From the NCBI RefSeq assembly GCF_900162685.1, contig NZ_LT727828.1, positions 923,677 to 987,676 of the forward strand: DNA of 64,000 nt, written 5' to 3'. This DNA comes from Terribacillus halophilus (GTDB lineage: Bacteria; Bacillota; Bacilli; Bacillales; Amphibacillaceae). The notes under the pieces are model-generated. The model was not told the origin of the DNA, searched no databases, and saw nothing but the letters and a program-made list of their open reading frames with translations. The translations under genes and the position numbers were made by a program. This document shows, piece by piece, positions 34,543 through 43,542 of this stretch (position 1 is its first letter; each line of letters opens with the position of its first letter).

Positions 34543-35641
34543 ATGGAATTAGCAGAAATTAGAAATGAAATTGACCGAATGGAAACACAACTAACAGACT
34601 TTAGGGGGTCTCTTTGACTTAGATCAGAAGAAAGCTCGTATTGCTGAGCTTGAAGATCTAATGTTGGATCCGACATTTTGGGATAATCAAGAGACAGCGC
34701 AAAAAGTAATCAATGAGTCGAACGGCTTGAAAGAGTCAGTCGACGGCTACGAAAAACTTGTTTCCCGTCATGAAGACTTGGAAGTTTCCCTCGAATTGGT
34801 GAAGGAAGAAGCAGATGAAGATCTTCGCGCGGAATTAGAGGAAGAAATCGTTGCAATGCGTACATCAGTTGATGAATTCGAGTTGCTTATGCTATTGAGT
34901 GAACCATATGACAGAAACAATGCTATTTTGGAACTGCATCCAGGTGCAGGCGGCACCGAATCCCAAGACTGGGCGAGCATGTTGCTTCGTATGTATACGC
35001 GCTGGGCAGAACAGCGTGATTTCAAAGTGGAAACACTGGATTATCTTCCAGGTGAAGAAGCTGGTGTTAAAAGTGTAACGCTATTGATTAAAGGACTTAA
35101 TGCATACGGTTATCTGAAAGCGGAAAAAGGCGTACATCGTCTTGTCCGTATTTCACCGTTCGACAGCTCAGGCCGACGTCATACATCCTTCGTTTCTTGT
35201 GATGTTATGCCTGAATTTGATGACGATATTGATGTAGATATTCGTACAGAAGATCTGAAAATTGATACGTATCGTTCCAGCGGTGCCGGCGGACAGCACG
35301 TCAATACAACTGATTCGGCGGTTCGGATTACGCACCTTCCGACAAACACAGTTGTAACATGCCAATCTGAACGTTCTCAGATTAAAAACCGGGAACACGC
35401 AATGAAGATGCTGAAAGCGAAGCTGTATCAGCTTGAGATTGAGAAGCAGCAGCAAGAGCTGAACGAAATCCGGGGTGAACAGAAGGAAATCGGCTGGGGC
35501 AGTCAAATTCGTTCTTATGTGTTCCACCCATATTCGATGGTAAAAGACCACAGAACGAATGAAGAGTCCGGAAATACACAAGCTGTAATGGACGGGAATC
35601 TGGATCCATTTATTAATGCATACTTGCGTTCCACATTATAA
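34543..35641 (+). CDS. prfB: Peptide chain release factor 2 (with programmed +1 frameshift)
   Basis: RF2 ends translation at UGA and UAA. The gene is read as 34543-34614 joined to 34616-35641, giving 365 residues. The first 24 codons end in CTT TGA; skipping the T restores the main frame, which then reads GAC TTA GAT. This is the classic autoregulatory slip that raises RF2 when it is scarce. The main frame has the GGQ catalytic loop ([16 protein letters not shown]) near residue 245. The usual SPF-type UGA-recognition motif appears as ISPFDSS. The site GAGGTGA precedes the ATG. Confidence 0.96.
34603..34618 (+). promoter_or_regulatory. prfB +1 frameshift site
   Basis: AGGGGG (internal Shine-Dalgarno), three bases, then CTT TGA C. 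This matches the conserved RF2 recoding signal exactly. Confidence 0.96.
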
Positions 35642-35715
35642 GCGTTTCTGTAACGCTCTTGTAACATAACAAGCTGAACCGTTATTCCATCTTACAAAAA
35701 AAGGATGCGATTCTC

Positions 35716-36012
35716 TTGAAAAAACAGTTAATAGTCAGCGGCAGCCTCCTGTTTCTTCTTCTTTTAACCGCTTGCGGCGGCAACAATGAGGCAGAGACAC
35801 CAGCAGGAGCCTATGAGAATAATTGCGCCATGTGCCACGGTCAGGACTTGAGCGGCGGAAACGGCGGCCCAGCGTTGGATAACCTGGGATCTGATTATAC
35901 ACAAGAAGAACTTGTCGATATTATGGAAAACGGCAAAGGCGGCATGCCTGCCGGGCAAGCTGAAGGGGAAGAGGCGGAGAAAATCGCCGACTGGCTGCTA
36001 AAACAGCAGTAA
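35716..36012 (+). CDS. cccB: Cytochrome c-551, lipoprotein
   Basis: A small membrane-tethered cytochrome c that carries electrons at the outer face of the membrane, likely to the caa3 oxidase. The 98 residues have a lipoprotein signal (LLLTACGG, cysteine at about residue 20), the haem motif CAMCH near residue 37 and a methionine ligand in GKGGMPAG near residue 75. The start is TTG with AAAGGATG upstream. It keeps the B. subtilis prfB-cccB-ftsE order. A perfect palindrome follows. Confidence 0.92.
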   Translation: MKKQLIVSGSLLFLLLLTACGGNNEAETPAGAYENNCAMCHGQDLSGGNGGPALDNLGSDYTQEELVDIMENGKGGMPAGQAEGEEAEKIADWLLKQQ

Positions 36013-36024
36013 AAGCAATATAGC

Positions 36025-36060
36025 AAATACCCATACAGACGTCTGTATGGGTATTTTGTT
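36025..36060. terminator. Terminator after cccB
   Basis: A perfect 32-bp palindrome (36025-36056) starting AAATACCCATACAGAC and ending in TTTTGTTG on the plus strand. Confidence 0.88.
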
Positions 36061-36297
36061 GTGTATCCAGCTTTGGGAACAAGTGGAAACGACAGAAAAC
36101 TGCATCAATTGTTTCAAAAAGCGAGCCTATTGTCATATATTGAAACACAAATGTAATATTAATATGTCTAAAAAAAGAGAAAGAAGATGTTATAATAGTT
36201 TTGGGTTTGAGAGCTGGTTCGATTGCTTTCAACAATGTTCGACATAAAACAACTGATACTTAACAGATTATGAAATAATAAAAAAGGTGAGTTAAAC

Positions 36298-36984
36298 ATG
36301 ATAGATATGAAAGATGTGCATAAAGATTATGCCAATGGCGTATCTGCGCTGAATGGAGTCAACGTGCATATCGATAATGGGGAATTTGTGTACCTAGTTG
36401 GCCCAAGCGGTGCCGGTAAATCCACATTTGTCAAAATGATCTTCCGTGGAGAGAAGCCGAACACAGGAACTGTAAAAATAGATAATATTGATTTGAGCAC
36501 ATATAAAGAACGACAAATACCGCAAATCAGAAGAAAGATCGGCGTAGTCTACCAAGATTTTAAGTTACTGCCAAAACTAACAGTCTATGAGAATGTTGCT
36601 TTTGCATTAGAAGTAATAGAAGAGTCACCAAAACTGATTCGTGACCGTGTCATGGAAGTACTTGATCTTGTCGGAATAAAGCATAAAGCCAGATCAATCC
36701 CTGATGAATTATCAGGAGGAGAACAGCAGCGTGTGGCAATTGCCCGGGCAATTGCCAACAAACCTAAAGTTGTGATTGCTGATGAACCGACCGGAAACCT
36801 GGATCCCGATACATCTTGGGGGATTATGAAGATTCTGGAAGATATTAATCAAACTGGAACAACTATTATTATGGCAACACACAGCCAAGAGATTGTGAAC
36901 ACAATTAAGAAACGTGTCATCGCCCTGGAAAACGGTCGTATTGTCCGAGATGAAGCAGGAGGTGATTACGGATATGAAGCTTAA
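36298..36984 (+). CDS. ftsE: Cell division ATP-binding protein FtsE
   Basis: FtsE is the ATPase of the FtsEX complex, which switches on a peptidoglycan hydrolase at the cell surface. The 228 residues contain Walker A GPSGAGKS near residue 38, signature LSGGEQQR near residue 140 and Walker [13 protein letters not shown]. The site AAAAGGTGAG precedes the ATG. ftsX overlaps its end by 11 bases. The 235 bp between the cccB terminator and ftsE contain a TATAAT-like box near 36192 but no convincing -35. Confidence 0.95.
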   Translation: MIDMKDVHKDYANGVSALNGVNVHIDNGEFVYLVGPSGAGKSTFVKMIFRGEKPNTGTVKIDNIDLSTYKERQIPQIRRKIGVVYQDFKLLPKLTVYENVAFALEVIEESPKLIRDRVMEVLDLVGIKHKARSIPDELSGGEQQRVAIARAIANKPKVVIADEPTGNLDPDTSWGIMKILEDINQTGTTIIMATHSQEIVNTIKKRVIALENGRIVRDEAGGDYGYEA

Positions 36985-37861
36985 CACCGCAAAACGCCAT
37001 CTGCGTGAAGGATCGAAGAATATATTCCGTAACGGCTGGATGACCATTGCTTCTATTGGAGCAGTAACGGTTACGCTCATCTTAGTCGGCGTTTTCTTGG
37101 CTCTCGTATTTAACTTAAATAATTTCGCTTCCAACGTTGAATCGGATGTAGAAATGAGTGTCTACCTTGATCCGACACTTGAGAAAGATCAAGTGGAAGC
37201 AATTCAAGGAGAGCTAGAATCAATAGATAAAGTTGGTTCAGTGAAGTATTCCTCGAAAGAAGAACAGTTAAACCAGCTGATGAAAGATATGGGGCAAACA
37301 GAATGGGACTTGTTCGAACAAGACAACCCGTTAAGTGATACGTATGTTGTAAAAACATCGAAGCCGCAAGATATTTCCTCGGTAGCTGATGAAGTCGGCG
37401 AACTGGATGGTGTTGACAAAGTGGACTACGGCGAATCAACAGTAGATAGTCTCTTTACTGTTAGTAAGTACTCCCGAATCATCGGTGCTGTATTAATCAT
37501 CGGTCTGGTATTTACAGCCATCTTCTTAATCTCAAACACTATTAAGATTACAATCATCGCCAGAAGCAGAGAAATCGGCATCATGAAATTGGTAGGAGCA
37601 ACCAACTCCTTTATCCGCTGGCCGTTCTTTATTGAAGGGTTAATGCTAGGTGTGCTCGGTGCGATTATACCGATTGCGATTGTTCTCGGCGGTTATTATT
37701 ACTTGTCAAACAATGTATCACAAAATATTGACATAGGATTTGTGCAAATTCTCCCTTACGCACCATTCGCTTTCCAGCTTTCAGGATTATTGCTGGCAAT
37801 TGGCGCAGTAATTGGAGTCTGGGGCAGCGTCATGAGTGTCCGTAAATTTCTTAAAGTCTAA
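36974..37861 (+). CDS. ftsX: Cell division membrane protein FtsX
   Basis: FtsX is the membrane partner of FtsE, with four helices and a large outer loop that contacts the hydrolase. The 295-residue protein has its first helix at about 25-50, an extracellular domain (about 55-170), and the helix cluster from 175 onwards (ARSREIGIMKLVGATNSFIR, a typical MacB/FtsX loop). ATG 36974 follows AGGAGGTG; an earlier in-frame start at 36914 is inside ftsE. The next gene encodes a secreted hydrolase, its probable target. Confidence 0.94.
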   Translation: MKLNTAKRHLREGSKNIFRNGWMTIASIGAVTVTLILVGVFLALVFNLNNFASNVESDVEMSVYLDPTLEKDQVEAIQGELESIDKVGSVKYSSKEEQLNQLMKDMGQTEWDLFEQDNPLSDTYVVKTSKPQDISSVADEVGELDGVDKVDYGESTVDSLFTVSKYSRIIGAVLIIGLVFTAIFLISNTIKITIIARSREIGIMKLVGATNSFIRWPFFIEGLMLGVLGAIIPIAIVLGGYYYLSNNVSQNIDIGFVQILPYAPFAFQLSGLLLAIGAVIGVWGSVMSVRKFLKV

Positions 37862-37910
37862 ATCAACTAGTATACAAAGCTTATTTAGAAGGAAAGGGAA
37901 TGAGAGAAGA

Positions 37911-39263
37911 ATGAAGAAGACGATCAAACCTGTTCTTGTAGCTGTATTAGCTGCAGGAGCAATCCTACATACTCCGATTCAAACGTCCGCAAAATCCTCT
38001 TCTGAACTGCAGAGTGAGATTAATGAACTGCAAGAGAAACAGCAGGAGAATAACAGTAAGCAAAGTGAATTGGAAAGCCAAATTGATAATGCAGAATCCA
38101 AACAATCTGAGAATCAGGCTGAGCAAGACAGCTTACGAGCTAAATTGGACAGCTTGAATAACAAGATTGATAAAAATGAAAATGCATTAGAAGATAAAGA
38201 AACGCAAATTGACGAGACAAACCAAAAGATTGAAAAAATTTCTGGTGAAATCGTCGATACTGAAAAAGATATTGATAAGCGTGAGGATAAACTATCCGAT
38301 CGCCTTGTCAGCTTGCAGCAGAACGGCGGCGACGTACAGTACTTGCAAGTATTAATGGGATCTAAGAACTTTGGCGACATGATCAACCGTCTGAATGCTG
38401 TTACAACAATCATGGATTCTGACAAAGAACTATTGAACGGTTACTTAGAAGCAAAGCAGAAACTTGAAGACCAGAAACAAGAGCGTGAAGATGAAAAGCA
38501 AAACTTGCAAGATCAAAAAGATAAACTTGTATCGATTAAAGAAGATTTAAAATCCCAAGCAGCAGAACAAGAAGACTTGAAACAGCAGCTTGAGGATGAA
38601 TATGCAGAGCTTGAAGATCAAATCTTGTCTGCGGAAGAGCAAGAGGAGCTTGTAAGAAACCAAGCAGAAGCCCTTCGTGTAGCAAAAGAAGATGCACAAT
38701 CTCAACAAGCTGATTTAGAAGCAGAGAAAAAAGCGGCAGCAGAAGCAAAAGCAGCAGCACAAAAAGCTGCCGAGAGCAAAGAAAGCTCTTCAAGCTCTAA
38801 TGCATCTACCTCCAAATCAACAACAGAAAGCAGTTCTGCTAGTACTTCTACAGTGAAGTCTGCAGAAGCTGGTATCTTCTCTTGGCCAGCCTCTGGAACT
38901 AAATCATCTGGATTCGGAGCTCGCTGGGGAACGTTCCATTACGGTGTTGATATTGCTAATGCAATCGGAACACCTGTTCACGCAGCTGCAAGCGGCCGTG
39001 TTTCCTACAGCGGTACAATGAATGGCTACGGAAATGTTATCATCGTGGAACATTCTATCAATGGCCGCGCATATGGTACGCTTTACGGACATTTGAGCAA
39101 GCGTGAAGTATCTGTTGGTGAGAGTGTTTCACGCGGACAGGAAATTGCGAAAATGGGTAACTCGGGTGTATCTACAGGTTCTCACCTACATTTCGAAATT
39201 CATGTAGATGGTTCTTGGAACGGTGCGAAAAGTAACGCAGTAGACCCAATGAAATATTTCTAA
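37911..39263 (+). CDS. Secreted coiled-coil M23 peptidase (EnvC-like)
   Basis: This 450-residue exported protein has a signal peptide (cut after about residue 26, IQTSA), a long coiled coil (about 30-270) very rich in E, Q and K, a serine-rich linker and a C-terminal M23/LytM domain. Zinc ligands are seen in FHYGVDIAN and GSHLHFEIH. The architecture is that of EnvC or PcsB: the coiled coil binds FtsX and the domain cuts wall peptides. In B. subtilis FtsEX instead activates CwlO (NlpC/P60). Chosen ATG is 37911; the frame is open further back into ftsX but without a signal sequence. Confidence 0.88.
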   Translation: MKKTIKPVLVAVLAAGAILHTPIQTSAKSSSELQSEINELQEKQQENNSKQSELESQIDNAESKQSENQAEQDSLRAKLDSLNNKIDKNENALEDKETQIDETNQKIEKISGEIVDTEKDIDKREDKLSDRLVSLQQNGGDVQYLQVLMGSKNFGDMINRLNAVTTIMDSDKELLNGYLEAKQKLEDQKQEREDEKQNLQDQKDKLVSIKEDLKSQAAEQEDLKQQLEDEYAELEDQILSAEEQEELVRNQAEALRVAKEDAQSQQADLEAEKKAAAEAKAAAQKAAESKESSSSSNASTSKSTTESSSASTSTVKSAEAGIFSWPASGTKSSGFGARWGTFHYGVDIANAIGTPVHAAASGRVSYSGTMNGYGNVIIVEHSINGRAYGTLYGHLSKREVSVGESVSRGQEIAKMGNSGVSTGSHLHFEIHVDGSWNGAKSNAVDPMKYF

Positions 39264-39274
39264 TACCAAAATCA

Positions 39275-39309
39275 AAAAAGGCATTCTCCAATATGGGGGT
39301 GCCTTTTTC
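39275..39309 (+). terminator. Terminator after the M23 peptidase gene
   Basis: Outer stem AAAAAGGCA/TGCCTTTTT with inner CTCC/GGGG pairing, followed by T5. Confidence 0.85.
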
Positions 39310-39404
39310 ACATCATCTTTCTCTTTTAGTGATAAGATAGAGGGAGAGTAGCATAGTAGTAAGAGTAACGGATGGGACAAGTGAGGAAAGGGTGAGAGGC
39401 GAAG

Positions 39405-40835
39405 GTGCAGATAAAAAAAGCAACATTTATCATTGCAATTATTGTGGCATTGGTTGTCGGGGCAGGAGGCAGCTATGCCTATACATCATATGCAGGTGAC
39501 GAGGCGGGATTAGAGTCTGCCTCACGGGATTCAGAAAACCTTTCTGAGGTAGGGAATGCTTATGAGCTGATTAAGAATAATGCACTTGCTAAGCCAGACG
39601 CGCAGCAGCTGCAGAATGGAGCTATTCAAGGAATGCTCGAAACACTGAACGATCCGTATAGTTCTTTCCTAGATGAAGCATCTTCTACGCAGTTGAATCA
39701 GCAGCTGGAGTCATCGTTTGAAGGTATCGGTGCTGAGGTAAGCATGGTCGAGGACAATGTGACAATCGTAGCGCCAATTAAAGATTCACCGGCAGAAGAT
39801 GCAGGCTTGCGGCCGAATGATCAAGTGCTCGAGGTAGACGGAGATTCTTTGCAAGGACTTGATTTACAGGAAGCTGTTGGCAAGATTCGCGGTGAAAAAG
39901 GGACAACTGTTACGCTATCTGTAAAACGCCCGGGAGTATCCGAAGAATTGAAGATTGATGTAACACGTGATGAAATACCAGTCGAGACGGTTTACACGGA
40001 TACAAAGGAATTGAATGGTCAAACTGCTGGTATTATTGAGATTACCTCCTTCTCTGAGAACACAGCAGGTGAATTTGAAACAGCGTTGAAGAAGCTGGAG
40101 GCAGATGGAATTGATGGTTTGATTATTGATGTACGTGGAAACCCTGGTGGGATTCTGACAACTGTTGAAGAAATCTTGAAAAACTTTGTACCAAGTGAGA
40201 AGCCATATTTACAGATTGAAAATAAAGATGGTAAGAAGCAGAAGTTTTATACAGAGTTAGATAAGAAGAAGGACTACCCAATCAATGTGCTTATTGATGA
40301 AGGCAGTGCGTCGGCATCCGAGATTCTTGCTGGTGCGATGAATCAGGCTGGCGGCTACGAACTGATTGGGAAGACGTCATTCGGTAAAGGAACTGTACAG
40401 CAGACAGTGCCTTTGGAGAATGAATCAATGCTGAAGCTTACCTTGTATAAATGGCTGACACCAAATGGTGATTGGATTCACGAAAAAGGTATCAAGCCGA
40501 CAGTGAAAGTGGAGCAGCCGGAATACTTTTATAGTACGCCAATTCAGTTGGATGAAAAGGAAACATTGAAATTCAATGACAATAATGACAAAATTAAAAA
40601 CTTGCAAATTATGCTGGATGGCCTAGGCTACGATCCAAGCCGGAAAGATGGCTTCTTCAACGAAAAAACAGAAACAGCAGTCAAGCAGTTCCAGCAGGAT
40701 CAAAACCTTCAAGCTACTGGAGAAGTAAATCAGGAAACAGCTGACTTGCTACAGACGAAGATCATCGAGCAAATACGCGATGGCAAGCATGATAACCAAA
40801 TGGACAAAGCATTGCAGGAGCTGTTCGCTCAATAA
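39405..40835 (+). CDS. ctpB: Carboxy-terminal processing protease CtpB (S41 family)
   Basis: CtpB is an exported serine protease; in B. subtilis it cuts SpoIVFA to fire sigma-K in the forespore-to-mother-cell signal. The 476 residues have an N-terminal membrane anchor (about 6-28), a PDZ domain (about 100-185, SPAEDAGLRPNDQVLEVDG), the S41 core with catalytic serine in GSASASEILAGAM and lysine in SFGKGTVQQ, and a C-terminal peptidoglycan-binding domain (about 395-460). The start is GTG. It forms its own unit between two terminators. Confidence 0.93.
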   Translation: MQIKKATFIIAIIVALVVGAGGSYAYTSYAGDEAGLESASRDSENLSEVGNAYELIKNNALAKPDAQQLQNGAIQGMLETLNDPYSSFLDEASSTQLNQQLESSFEGIGAEVSMVEDNVTIVAPIKDSPAEDAGLRPNDQVLEVDGDSLQGLDLQEAVGKIRGEKGTTVTLSVKRPGVSEELKIDVTRDEIPVETVYTDTKELNGQTAGIIEITSFSENTAGEFETALKKLEADGIDGLIIDVRGNPGGILTTVEEILKNFVPSEKPYLQIENKDGKKQKFYTELDKKKDYPINVLIDEGSASASEILAGAMNQAGGYELIGKTSFGKGTVQQTVPLENESMLKLTLYKWLTPNGDWIHEKGIKPTVKVEQPEYFYSTPIQLDEKETLKFNDNNDKIKNLQIMLDGLGYDPSRKDGFFNEKTETAVKQFQQDQNLQATGEVNQETADLLQTKIIEQIRDGKHDNQMDKALQELFAQ

Positions 40836-40839
40836 TAGG

Positions 40840-40866
40840 AAGCCTTCCAATATGGGAGGCTTTTTC
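40840..40866 (+). terminator. Terminator after ctpB
   Basis: Stem AAGCCTTCC/GGGAGGCTT (one mismatch), loop AATAT, T5. Confidence 0.8.
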
Positions 40867-40945
40867 TGTTGTACATAGGAAAACACCGCTTGGCATGTTA
40901 AAATAGACAGTATACATAAGAGATGGTTATAGGGAGAGACACATA

Positions 40946-42139
40946 ATGGTGAATGATTGGTTGACCGAACTTCTATATGGGGTCGGGAACTTCTTTTTGA
41001 ATCCGCTGCTCTATTGGACCCTGCTGCTTACGTTATTTGTGTCGAGTCGCAGAATCCGTAAAGAGCGTATTAACTTCGGGACGAAGGTGTTTGCATTCCG
41101 TAAAGAGTGGACAGGCACATGGCCTCTCTCCGTCATATTTGGAATCTTGCTCACAGCAGTGAGTATCGGAGCCGGGATTGTGATAGCGCCGCCTGTTGTA
41201 TTGCTGCTGAGTCTTGTGACAATTGTGCTGACAGTACTGCTGCAGTTCACATGGCTGTCGGCAGCTTACATATTCGGATTCAGTTTCCTGCTTGCTGTAG
41301 GTGCTGCGCCATACGCTAGTGATTATTTGCAGGCTGGCTGGGCGGAGGATATTGCAGGATTAAATTGGATTAGTTTTGCACTCGTTATGAGCATTATCAT
41401 GCTAGCGGAAGCAATCTTGCTTTTAAAGACCAAGCGGGAAGATACATTGCCAGAACTGGTTAAAGGTCCGCGCGGCCGCTGGATTGGACAGCATCGCTTC
41501 CGTAAGCTCTTGTTCATACCGTTCTTTCTGCTCGTACCTGCTGGTGCAATTGAACCGTTTGCGCCTTGGTGGCCATTCTTCCACCTAAACGGAACAAGTT
41601 ACGGCTTGCTGCTTGTGCCATTGCTCACAGGCATCAATGGTATTGCCAAAGGTCGTCCAGCTTTTGTCGAAGCACGCCAGCAAGGAAAGGCGATTTTGGT
41701 ATTAGCTCTGTTTACGCTCGCGTTAAGTGCAGCTAGTACTTATGCGTATTACCTATCTATTGCTGCATTTGTTGTGGCACTTATCGGCAGAGAAGCTATT
41801 ACACTCTTCTTCCGGAACAAAGATCGGAAACGGGCCTTTTATTACACAGAAAGCAGCGAAGGAATGTTTGTGCTAGCTGTTGTACCAGATAGTCCGGCTG
41901 ACAGACTCGGCCTGCTTCCTGGTGAGCGAATCGAAAAAGTCAATGGTATCCGTGTAGCGACAGAACGCACATTTTATGAAGCAATTCAATCAAACAGCCA
42001 ATATTGCAAAATGGAAATCCGTGACGAGCAAGGCGAAATACGAATCAAACAACGCGCCATGTACGAAGGTGAACCACACGAACTGGGCATCATATTTGTA
42101 CAAGAACAGCATAAGCAAGCTGCACCGATTAGCAGCTAA
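40946..42139 (+). CDS. minJ: Division-site topology protein MinJ (PDZ domain)
   Basis: MinJ links DivIVA at the poles and septa with MinD, placing the division inhibitor. The 397-residue protein has about seven to eight membrane segments in the first 290 residues and a C-terminal PDZ domain (VVPDSPADRLGLLPGERIEKV) near residue 313. The ATG has AGGGAGAG upstream. Its position after ctpB is conserved with B. subtilis yvjD. The local swrA gene is not present in the window. Confidence 0.88.
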   Translation: MVNDWLTELLYGVGNFFLNPLLYWTLLLTLFVSSRRIRKERINFGTKVFAFRKEWTGTWPLSVIFGILLTAVSIGAGIVIAPPVVLLLSLVTIVLTVLLQFTWLSAAYIFGFSFLLAVGAAPYASDYLQAGWAEDIAGLNWISFALVMSIIMLAEAILLLKTKREDTLPELVKGPRGRWIGQHRFRKLLFIPFFLLVPAGAIEPFAPWWPFFHLNGTSYGLLLVPLLTGINGIAKGRPAFVEARQQGKAILVLALFTLALSAASTYAYYLSIAAFVVALIGREAITLFFRNKDRKRAFYYTESSEGMFVLAVVPDSPADRLGLLPGERIEKVNGIRVATERTFYEAIQSNSQYCKMEIRDEQGEIRIKQRAMYEGEPHELGIIFVQEQHKQAAPISS

Positions 42140-42143
42140 GTTG

Positions 42144-42177
42144 AACCACTTATTCTATCAAGGATAAGTGGTTTTCT
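42144..42177 (+). terminator. Terminator after minJ
   Basis: Perfect stem AACCACTTAT/ATAAGTGGTT with a 10-nt loop, followed by TTCTTT. Confidence 0.85.
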
Positions 42178-42293
42178 TTATCTACAAGTATCTGAAACTA
42201 GTAACGTACAATATCTTATACAGATTGATAGATATAAGTAGCCATTGAAATGATAAAGAATATAGTAAATACAATGGGGGGATAAGTTCCTAA

Positions 42294-42392
42294 ATGAACG
42301 TGTTACAGGTGTTTGGAATACTAGCATTTCTCTGCCTGATAGGGAATCCAATTGTATTTCGAATCAGCGGAGTGATGGCTGTCATAAGCTAG
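42294..42392 (+). CDS. Possible small hydrophobic peptide (32 residues)
   Basis: ATG with a G-rich stretch (GGGGGGATAAG) upstream, 32 codons to TAG. The product (MNVLQVFGILAFLCLIGNP...) would be one membrane helix. It may be a true small membrane peptide or the remnant of a longer gene. The rest of the 360-bp gap between minJ and the sigma-factor gene holds the minJ terminator and no other gene that I can support. Confidence 0.3.
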   Translation: MNVLQVFGILAFLCLIGNPIVFRISGVMAVIS

Positions 42393-42500
42393 GCGGAAGC
42401 CCAATAATTGAGGAAAAAAGATATTTTTTTAAAAAATGATTGTAACGAAATAGGTGCTCAAGGTATTAATACTACGAACAACAAGAAAGTGAGGGCAGTT

Positions 42501-42995
42501 ATGAATAAGCTCGAGGAAGAATATGAAAAGATTCATCCGAAAATCTATGCATTTTTTTATTCCAAAACAGGAAATCGGATGACTGCTCAGGATCTTTGCC
42601 ACGATACCTTTTACGAGGCCTGTAAAAACATTGGATCTTTTAATGGACATTCCACCTTGTCGACATGGGTGTTCAAGATTGCGACAAATTTACTAAAAAA
42701 ATATTACCGAAAAAACAAGTATCAGCAAAGCTTAATGCAAAAACTTGCAGAGATTCCACAGACTGAAATCCATTCATTGGAAGAGTTGGCGGAAATCAAT
42801 GAAGATACAAAAATACTTTTACATCATATCTCGAAATTGGATGATGTCTCAAGGGAAATCATATTGCTGCGTATCTACGGAGAACTGAGTTTTTCAGAGA
42901 TTGGAATCTTGATCGGGAAATCAGAGAACTATGCGCGTGTGACTTTTCACCGGTTGAAACTAAAGATCCAAAAATTAATGGAGGTGGATTTATGA
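42501..42995 (+). CDS. ECF-type RNA polymerase sigma factor
   Basis: A 164-residue extracytoplasmic-function sigma factor. Region 2 (about 10-75) contains AQDLCHDTFYEACKNI and STWVFKIATNLLKKYYR; region 4 (about 105-160) contains SREIILLRIYGELSFSEIGILIGKS. ATG 42501 follows GTGAGGG; a TTG-initiated longer frame from 42408 has no site. The next gene, overlapping by four bases, encodes its anti-sigma factor. I cannot assign it to a named Bacillus sigma factor. Confidence 0.92.
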   Translation: MNKLEEEYEKIHPKIYAFFYSKTGNRMTAQDLCHDTFYEACKNIGSFNGHSTLSTWVFKIATNLLKKYYRKNKYQQSLMQKLAEIPQTEIHSLEELAEINEDTKILLHHISKLDDVSREIILLRIYGELSFSEIGILIGKSENYARVTFHRLKLKIQKLMEVDL

Positions 42996-43540
42996 GCAGA
43001 GAATGTACGATTGTACAAGACCTTTTGCCTTTATATGAAGAAGACTTGTTACAGTTGGAGACAAAGCAATTTATCGAGGAACACTTGAAAAGCTGCCATG
43101 AATGCGGCCATGTCACAGAGCAAGCACAAATTCCACTGCCTGCAGAAGTAAAACCCGGCGGTACTTCTAAAAAAATGATGCGTAAAATTACCGTGAAATT
43201 AACGACAATACAGATTTTCTTTGTAGCAATTGCTTTTATATTGGCGATGAGCACGACCATTATGAATGACAATAGTGGCTTTATCCTGACTTATGCCATT
43301 TTAGGTGCGGTCACATATCTGTTTTACCGGTCGGTCCTCGTTACTGTCCTGCTAGCGGGCGTACCGAACTTCATATGGAATTGCTTGCTATATATAACGG
43401 ATTGGTTCGGCGAGTTATATGCTGAAAGTTTTTCGGAGGCTCTTCAAATAGCACTGACGACCTTAATTATCCACCTTTTCATTACCTTTATCGGAATCAT
43501 TATCGGCTTCTGCATTGTTAAAATAAGAGAGGAAAATTGA
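42992..43540 (+). CDS. Anti-sigma factor with N-terminal zinc finger
   Basis: A 182-residue membrane protein. The N-terminal zf-HC2 domain has the zinc-binding H-x3-C-x2-C pattern in HLKSCHECGHV near residue 31, which holds the cognate sigma factor. Four membrane helices follow from about residue 70. The start overlaps the sigma-factor stop (ATGA), and the site GGAGGTGG is in the sigma gene. This is the usual sigma/anti-sigma pair; the signal is unknown. Confidence 0.88.
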   Translation: MSRECTIVQDLLPLYEEDLLQLETKQFIEEHLKSCHECGHVTEQAQIPLPAEVKPGGTSKKMMRKITVKLTTIQIFFVAIAFILAMSTTIMNDNSGFILTYAILGAVTYLFYRSVLVTVLLAGVPNFIWNCLLYITDWFGELYAESFSEALQIALTTLIIHLFITFIGIIIGFCIVKIREEN

Positions 43541-43542
43541 TT

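Noticed and set aside
36047..36247. 66-codon frame between cccB and ftsE
   Set aside because: It starts inside the cccB terminator, has no ribosome site and an unlikely composition.
42193..42220. TGAAAC resembling an ECF -35 box before the sigma operon
   Set aside because: No CGTC-type -10 element at the proper distance, so autoregulation cannot be supported from it.
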